From: Pseudomonadales bacterium
GTDB taxonomy: Bacteria > Pseudomonadota > Gammaproteobacteria > Pseudomonadales > Azotimanducaceae
DNA: 38,105 bases
Direction of reading: 5' to 3'
NCBI GenBank assembly: GCA_022827905.1
Contig: JAJEIQ010000063.1
Location: 1-38,105 of the forward strand
Under the pieces are notes generated by a model. It made no database searches. It saw only the letters and a program-made list of their open reading frames with translations, and had not been told where the DNA came from. Positions 33,949 through 38,105 of the stretch are shown piece after piece. How positions within the stretch are numbered: the first letter of the stretch is position 1; the number at the start of each line of letters is the position of its first letter. Position numbers and translations under genes: made by a program.

Positions 33949-35169
33949 ATGGACTTGACGGAAATCGTTCGTCCGGAACTGTATGCCGACGAGGGACGGC
34001 TTCACGCGCTGCTCGGCCACATGCGCCAGCACGAGCCGGTCGCTTGGATCGAGACGGAGACCCATCGGCCGTTCTTTGCGGTGACGAGGCACGCCGACAT
34101 TCTGGAGGTGGCCCGCCGATCGGACGTGTTTACCAACGCGCCTCGCCCCATCTTGAGCTCACACGCGCAAGAGCTGGAATCCCGGAGCCGGCAGGCGCAC
34201 GTGCGCACGTTGATTGCCGTGGATGGTGAGGAGCACAAGAGCCTGCGCGCATTGACCAAGGATTGGTTCCTGCCGCAAAGTCTGAACCGTTTCGAGGCGC
34301 AGATTCGCGGCATTGCCGCAAACGCTGTGGAGACAGCGCTGGAGCGTGGCCCGGAGATCGATTTCGTTGCGGATGTGGCGATTCACTATCCGCTGCGGAT
34401 CATCATGAAAATCCTCGGTGTGCCGAGCGATCAGGAGGAGATGATGCTCCAGATCACGCAGGTGGTGTTTGGCGCCTCCGATCCGGACATCGCACTCAAC
34501 CTGACTCCTGAACAGCGCATGGGGGTCTTCCTGCAGTTTGTTTCCTACTGCGAGCAAGTGACCGTGGCGCGGCGCGAAGCCCCACGCGATGATCTCGCCA
34601 GCGTCATCGCCAATGCAGAGCTTGATGGGTCGCCTTTGACGTCGGTTGATCTGATGGGCTACTTCCTGATCGTGGCGACGGCAGGCCATGACACCACGAG
34701 TTCATCCACGGCAGGGGCCCTGCAGGCGCTGCTGGAAAACCCCGGCCAGATGGCGCTGGTGCGGGAGAACCCCAATGTGCTGCCAGGGCTTGTGGAGGAG
34801 TCCATTCGCTGGGTGACGCCGGTAAAGCACTTCATGCGCACCGCAGCCCGGGACTACGAACTCGGTGGTCAGCTCATACCGCAAGGCGAGGCGGTGATGC
34901 TGATCTATCCGTCGGGAAACCGGGACGAGGCGGCCTTCGACAACCCGTTTCAATTTGATGCCACACGCCGCCCGAATCGGCATCTCAGCTTTGGCCACGG
35001 CGCTCATCATTGCTTGGGCAACCTGTTGGCGAAGATGGAGATGCGCATATTCTATGAGGAACTTTTCAAGCGGGTGGATACAATTGAGCTGATCGGCGAA
35101 CCCAAACTCATCCGGTCGGTGTTTGTCAGTGGGCTCAAAGCGCTGCCGGTGAGAATTCAAGCGAAATAG
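33949..35169 (+). CDS. Cytochrome P450 (bacterial class I)
   Basis: 406 residues. I-helix AGHDTT (245-250), ExxR ESIR (284-287), and the heme loop FGHGAHHCLG with thiolate Cys355. It differs clearly from the CYP153-like enzyme at 11189 and groups by eye with bacterial P450s acting on terpenoids, steroids or fatty acids; the exact CYP family cannot be told. ATG at 33949 is preferred; the frame reaches back to a TTG at 33901, which would put the promoter's spacer inside the coding region. No ferredoxin or reductase gene is nearby. First gene of a four-gene operon. Confidence 0.9.
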   Translation: MDLTEIVRPELYADEGRLHALLGHMRQHEPVAWIETETHRPFFAVTRHADILEVARRSDVFTNAPRPILSSHAQELESRSRQAHVRTLIAVDGEEHKSLRALTKDWFLPQSLNRFEAQIRGIAANAVETALERGPEIDFVADVAIHYPLRIIMKILGVPSDQEEMMLQITQVVFGASDPDIALNLTPEQRMGVFLQFVSYCEQVTVARREAPRDDLASVIANAELDGSPLTSVDLMGYFLIVATAGHDTTSSSTAGALQALLENPGQMALVRENPNVLPGLVEESIRWVTPVKHFMRTAARDYELGGQLIPQGEAVMLIYPSGNRDEAAFDNPFQFDATRRPNRHLSFGHGAHHCLGNLLAKMEMRIFYEELFKRVDTIELIGEPKLIRSVFVSGLKALPVRIQAK

Positions 35170-35188
35170 CGAGAAAGGAGTAAGACAG

Positions 35189-36466
35189 ATGGCCTTATCA
35201 CTACCTGATGCGGACGAGAACAACGCCTGGCGGCTGAGCACCCCGGGGGCCGATGGCTGGCTCCGCTCGCCACGGCCGGATGCGGAGGATAAGTTCTTCA
35301 TGTGCTCAGCGGATGGCCATGTGCAGGAACCGAAGACGTTCCTGTCTGACCGCGTCGATGCGAAGTACAAGGATCGGCTGCCCGGCATCATTCAAATGCC
35401 GACGGAGAAGGGCAATGCCAGCGTCGAGCCCAAGATGTACCAGAAGACCGAGGGCTTTCGGCCGGCGAAGATCAACTGGTCGAAGCCATTGGAAGGCACC
35501 GACAAGATCAGGAACGACGGCGGCCGCGACCCGGAATCCCGCATCGAGGAGTTGGCGCTCGACGGCTGTGATGCCGAGGTCCTGTTCCCTAACAAGGGCC
35601 TCACCATTTGGGCCACGCCCGACGCGGAGTTCAGCCATGCCATGTGCAAGGCCTACAACGAATGGGCTTGGGACGCCTATGGCGCCTACAACGACCGGCT
35701 GGCGCCGATGGCGACCATTGCGCCCGGCGTCATGAGCTTGGCGATCGAGGAGATTCAGCGTGTTGCGGAACTCGGCTTCAAGGGACTGTCGCTGCCCTGC
35801 AAGCCAGTGTTCGGCCCGCCGGACGTGGACGACCCCAACTACAACCTAAGGGAGTATGAGCCGCTTTGGGATTGCATCGAGGAGGTCGGGCTGCCCGTCA
35901 CCTTCCACGTCTCCACCGGCCGAGACCCGCGCACGTCGCGCAGCCAGGGCGGCGCGGTGATCAACTACGCCATCCACTCCTTACTGCCCACCGCTGAGCC
36001 AATCGCCAACCTCTGCGCCTCCGGTGTGGCGGAACGGCATCCAAGCCTGCGCTTCGGCACCATTGAGGCGGGCATCGGTTGGGTCGCGTTTCTGCTCGAA
36101 GCCATGGATGAGGCCTACCGGAAGCACCACATGTGGGTGCGGCCGAAACTCGAGCTGCTGCCCAGCGAATACTTCAAGCGGCAGGGCTTTGCCTCCTTCC
36201 AGGAGGATCTGCCCGGCATGCTGGTCGCCCGGGAACTCGGCTTGGTGGACAACTTTCTATGGGCCAACGACTATCCGCACCATGAAGGCTCCTGGCCCTA
36301 CTCGGCGCAAGCCATCGAGCGGACGATGGGTCATTTGGACGATGGGGAGCGAGCCAAGATCCTGGGCCTGAACGCCGCGCGAATTTTCAAGTTCGACATT
36401 CCCGAACGCTATCTCAATCACTCTGATGCCGCAGCAGTTGCGGCGTCAATCGGAGGTTCCAGGTAA
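35189..36466 (+). CDS. Amidohydrolase_2-family metal-dependent hydrolase/decarboxylase
   Basis: 425 residues. Metal-site pattern CSADGHVQEPKTF (His44, Glu47), His240 in VTFHVSTG and Asp361 in WANDYPHHEGSWP. Same superfamily as the gene at 29867 but longer, with an extended N-terminus (residues 1-35) and an insert near residues 60-110. Relatives decarboxylate or hydrolyse aromatic and cyclic acids. AAGGAG lies 8 nt before the ATG. It follows the P450 by 19 bp and overlaps the SDR start by one base (TAATG), so the three are tightly coupled and probably act in one pathway. Confidence 0.9.
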   Translation: MALSLPDADENNAWRLSTPGADGWLRSPRPDAEDKFFMCSADGHVQEPKTFLSDRVDAKYKDRLPGIIQMPTEKGNASVEPKMYQKTEGFRPAKINWSKPLEGTDKIRNDGGRDPESRIEELALDGCDAEVLFPNKGLTIWATPDAEFSHAMCKAYNEWAWDAYGAYNDRLAPMATIAPGVMSLAIEEIQRVAELGFKGLSLPCKPVFGPPDVDDPNYNLREYEPLWDCIEEVGLPVTFHVSTGRDPRTSRSQGGAVINYAIHSLLPTAEPIANLCASGVAERHPSLRFGTIEAGIGWVAFLLEAMDEAYRKHHMWVRPKLELLPSEYFKRQGFASFQEDLPGMLVARELGLVDNFLWANDYPHHEGSWPYSAQAIERTMGHLDDGERAKILGLNAARIFKFDIPERYLNHSDAAAVAASIGGSR

Positions 36467-37305
36467 TGACTCAAACAGCGCTGATCACCGGCTGTTCCAC
36501 CGGCATTGGCCGCCTGGCGGCCCAGACCTTTCAGGCCAACGGGTGGAACGTCGCCGCCACCATGCGCCGGCCGGAAAACGCAGGCGATCTGACCAACTTG
36601 GAACGCACGCTGGTCACCGGCCTGGACGTGACCGATCAATCCAGCATTGCTGACGCCGTCGCCAAAGCCCTGGAAAGGTTCGGCAGCATCGATGTGCTGG
36701 TCAACAACGCGGGCTACGGCGGCCATGCCGCGCTGGAGCAGTCCAGCGATGCGTCCGTGCGCGCCATGTTCGACACCAATGTCTTTGGCGTGTTCAACAC
36801 CACCCGGGCGGTGATGCCCATCATGAGAAAGCAGGGCAGGGGTGTGGTGATCAATGTCACCTCGATGGCCGGCATGATCGGCATCCCGCTGGAGACCTCC
36901 TACTGCGCGTCTAAGTGGGCCGTTGAGGGCTTCACCGAGGCATTGGCCATGGAGTGCCGTGACCTCAACATCAGGGTGCATTCCGTGTTGCCCGGCGCCT
37001 ATGCAACCGCGTTCAACGGCAACGTGCAGGACAACCTGGAGGCGGGCGATGCCCAGGTGGTGGAAATGGCACAGAGGATCCGCGCCCACTTCGGAGCCAT
37101 CGTGGCGAACCACCACGGCGGTGAGCAAACGGCGGACCCGCAGGAGGTTGCGGACCGGATCTATCGGTGCGCCACCGAGGACATGCCGGTGCACAACCCC
37201 TGCGGGAGTGACGCGGAGATGCTGGTGAGCCTTTCCCAATCTCCCGGCCGCCAAGTCTTTTATGACAATTTGGCGGGCCTGCTGCTGCCGCCTCAGCAAG
37301 CATGA
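36466..37305 (+). CDS. Short-chain dehydrogenase/reductase (classical SDR)
   Basis: 279 residues. TGCSTGIG (8-15), NNAG (80-83), catalytic Ser133 in NVTSMAG, Tyr146 and Lys150 in YCASK. The sequence around YCASKWAVEGFTEALAMECR resembles the retinol/steroid dehydrogenase-like SDRs with a long C-terminal substrate loop. Arginines after strand 2 (MRRPEN) suggest NADP(H). It starts on the stop codon of the amidohydrolase (TAATG), with GGAGG upstream. Confidence 0.92.
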   Translation: MTQTALITGCSTGIGRLAAQTFQANGWNVAATMRRPENAGDLTNLERTLVTGLDVTDQSSIADAVAKALERFGSIDVLVNNAGYGGHAALEQSSDASVRAMFDTNVFGVFNTTRAVMPIMRKQGRGVVINVTSMAGMIGIPLETSYCASKWAVEGFTEALAMECRDLNIRVHSVLPGAYATAFNGNVQDNLEAGDAQVVEMAQRIRAHFGAIVANHHGGEQTADPQEVADRIYRCATEDMPVHNPCGSDAEMLVSLSQSPGRQVFYDNLAGLLLPPQQA

Positions 37306-37321
37306 CGGTCTGAACCCCCAT

Positions 37322-37810
37322 ATGAACGCTCGAGCAAAGTGGCTGGTCCTTTCCTTGGTTGCAATTGCCGTGTTGGCTGGTGCTGTGCTGCTGCCCCGAA
37401 AGTCAGCCCATGCCGAACTAGTGTTCCAACAAGCGCCAGAGGCGATATGGGCTGCTCTGATGGACACCTCGGTGCAGAGCGATTGGAATCCGATTTTCGA
37501 TTCCGTGGAAGGCGCCTACGGGATGGATGCAACGATGCGGTACGGCATGGTGACCTCCGACGGGCGCACCGTGCCAGTGGAAGCGCGAGTGATCGAATTG
37601 GTGCCCAACAAACTGCTCAACCAGTTCGGCGGATACCCGGGGATTCTGACCTTTGATCACCAATGGATTCTGGAGGCGACCCCTGAAGGCACCCGTGTCG
37701 TGCAGTATGAAGAGTATCGAGGCGTGGGCGTGCTGTTTACTGACGTGAGCTACGTGCCCGGCCTTTACCAACAAGGTCTTGTGGCGCTCAGGTCGAGGCT
37801 GGATGGATGA
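37322..37810 (+). CDS. SRPBCC-fold (polyketide cyclase-like) protein with N-terminal anchor
   Basis: 162 residues. A hydrophobic N-terminal segment (LVLSLVAIAVLAGAVLL) is followed by a START/SRPBCC-like domain: AELVFQQAPEAIWAALMDTS, then SDWNPIFDSVEG, VEARVIELVPNKLLN and VQYEEYRGVG. Such folds bind hydrophobic ligands in a deep pocket. ATG at 37322, 16 bp after the SDR stop. As the last gene of the P450 operon it may carry or sense the pathway's lipophilic substrate; export or membrane anchoring is inferred from the N-terminus. Confidence 0.82.
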   Translation: MNARAKWLVLSLVAIAVLAGAVLLPRKSAHAELVFQQAPEAIWAALMDTSVQSDWNPIFDSVEGAYGMDATMRYGMVTSDGRTVPVEARVIELVPNKLLNQFGGYPGILTFDHQWILEATPEGTRVVQYEEYRGVGVLFTDVSYVPGLYQQGLVALRSRLDG

Positions 37811-37854
37811 GTGCCAACGAGGCCTTTTGATGCGGAACCCGCTGGCGAACGTTT

Positions 37855-37986
37855 GGAGCGAGGGCGTCCCGCCCTCGGTTGCCTTGGGGCGTTCGTTCGA
37901 GGGCAGGATGCCCAAGGGGCGCGCGGGGCGAGGGGGTCCCGGCCTCGGTGGATTCCTCCGTTCAAATCGAGGGCAAGATGCCCTTG
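37855..37986 (+). repeat. Cluster of four palindromic repeat units after the P450 operon
   Basis: Units at 37855-37878 (forward, loop GTCCC, intact stem), 37897-37913 (reverse, right part altered), 37925-37949 (forward, degenerate) and 37967-37986 (reverse, truncated). This is the same family as the left-hand copies and occupies most of the 295 bp between the last gene and the window end. Likely functions as the transcript end of the operon. Confidence 0.75.
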
Positions 37987-38025
37987 TCTGTTAGATTTCC
38001 CCCCTGCGGACCCGGAAACGGGATT

Positions 38026-38057
38026 GCCTCCCCGGCGCCCTAGGGCGCCGGGGAGGC
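38026..38057. terminator. 32-bp perfect palindrome near the right edge
   Basis: GCCTCCCCGGCGCCCT and its exact reverse complement are joined without a spacer. In RNA it folds to a very GC-rich hairpin, but no T-run follows. A smaller hairpin, CCCG-GAAA-CGGG, precedes it at 38011-38022. It differs from the common repeat family. Terminator or mobile-element end are both possible; 38058-38105 shows no further feature. Confidence 0.4.
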
Positions 38058-38105
38058 GCGGCGGCCGGGTCGTGATGCCCTGGGTCATAGAGGACCGTGA
38101 GCGAG

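Noticed and set aside
37991-38105. tRNA, rRNA or other structured RNA near the right edge
   Set aside because: The hairpins do not form a cloverleaf and no conserved TPsiC-like or rRNA motif is visible; only the palindrome is supported.

Overview
The window is a GC-rich, gene-dense bacterial segment on which both strands are used. A complete yejABEF peptide-import operon and a hexameric-type NADP-glutamate dehydrogenase, both close to their Escherichia coli counterparts in length and motifs, suggest a gammaproteobacterium. The mix of P450s, a Rieske oxygenase, a Baeyer-Villiger monooxygenase, metal-dependent hydrolases of the amidohydrolase_2 type, short-chain dehydrogenases and a family III CoA-transferase is typical of poorly cultivated environmental proteobacteria that degrade alkanes, steroids, terpenoids or aromatics. 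The taxonomic placement is an inference; no rRNA, tRNA or marker gene was found.

Left part (1-15.3 kb). The window opens in the tail of an ISKra4-like transposase that abuts a decapitated response regulator. Then come yejA-yejB-yejE-yejF, convergent gdhA (8 bp tail overlap), an ankyrin-repeat protein, a beta-helix lipoprotein paired with an SO2930-type diheme cytochrome, a CYP153-type alkane hydroxylase P450, an MFS drug-type exporter and a convergent CoA-transferase. Many gaps here hold copies of one short palindromic repeat (core CGAGGGC-N5-GCCCTCG), often as inverted pairs; further copies appear only at the far right end (37.85-37.99 kb).

Middle part (15.3-29.8 kb). A TetR regulator and a Rieske oxygenase diverge from a very AT-rich promoter region carrying two outward-facing copies of the same motif. 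The Rieske gene converges on a SnoaL-like/CmcJ-like pair. Next are an SDR, a Baeyer-Villiger-type monooxygenase, a sulfate-activation operon (cysD with a large unrecognised N-terminal extension, then cysNC), a quinone-oxidoreductase-like gene, a Phd/PIN toxin-antitoxin pair, a secreted tyrosine phosphatase and a metallo-beta-lactamase-fold hydrolase divergent across a Fur-like box, and a second TetR gene. The promoter and first codons of the toxin-antitoxin operon occur a second time, 8 kb away, as a truncated relic at the head of the SnoaL/CmcJ operon.

Right part (29.8-38.1 kb). An amidohydrolase and a 3-hydroxyisobutyrate-dehydrogenase-like enzyme converge on a GPH-type transporter and its TetR regulator. 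The TetR gene diverges from a compact P450 / amidohydrolase / SDR / SRPBCC operon, which looks like an inducible catabolic or tailoring pathway whose substrate cannot be read from the sequence. The strongest candidates for something undescribed are the cysD fusion with its own promoter and operator, the relic antitoxin promoter heading the SnoaL/CmcJ operon, the palindromic repeat family, and the TetR/GPH/P450/amidohydrolase module.
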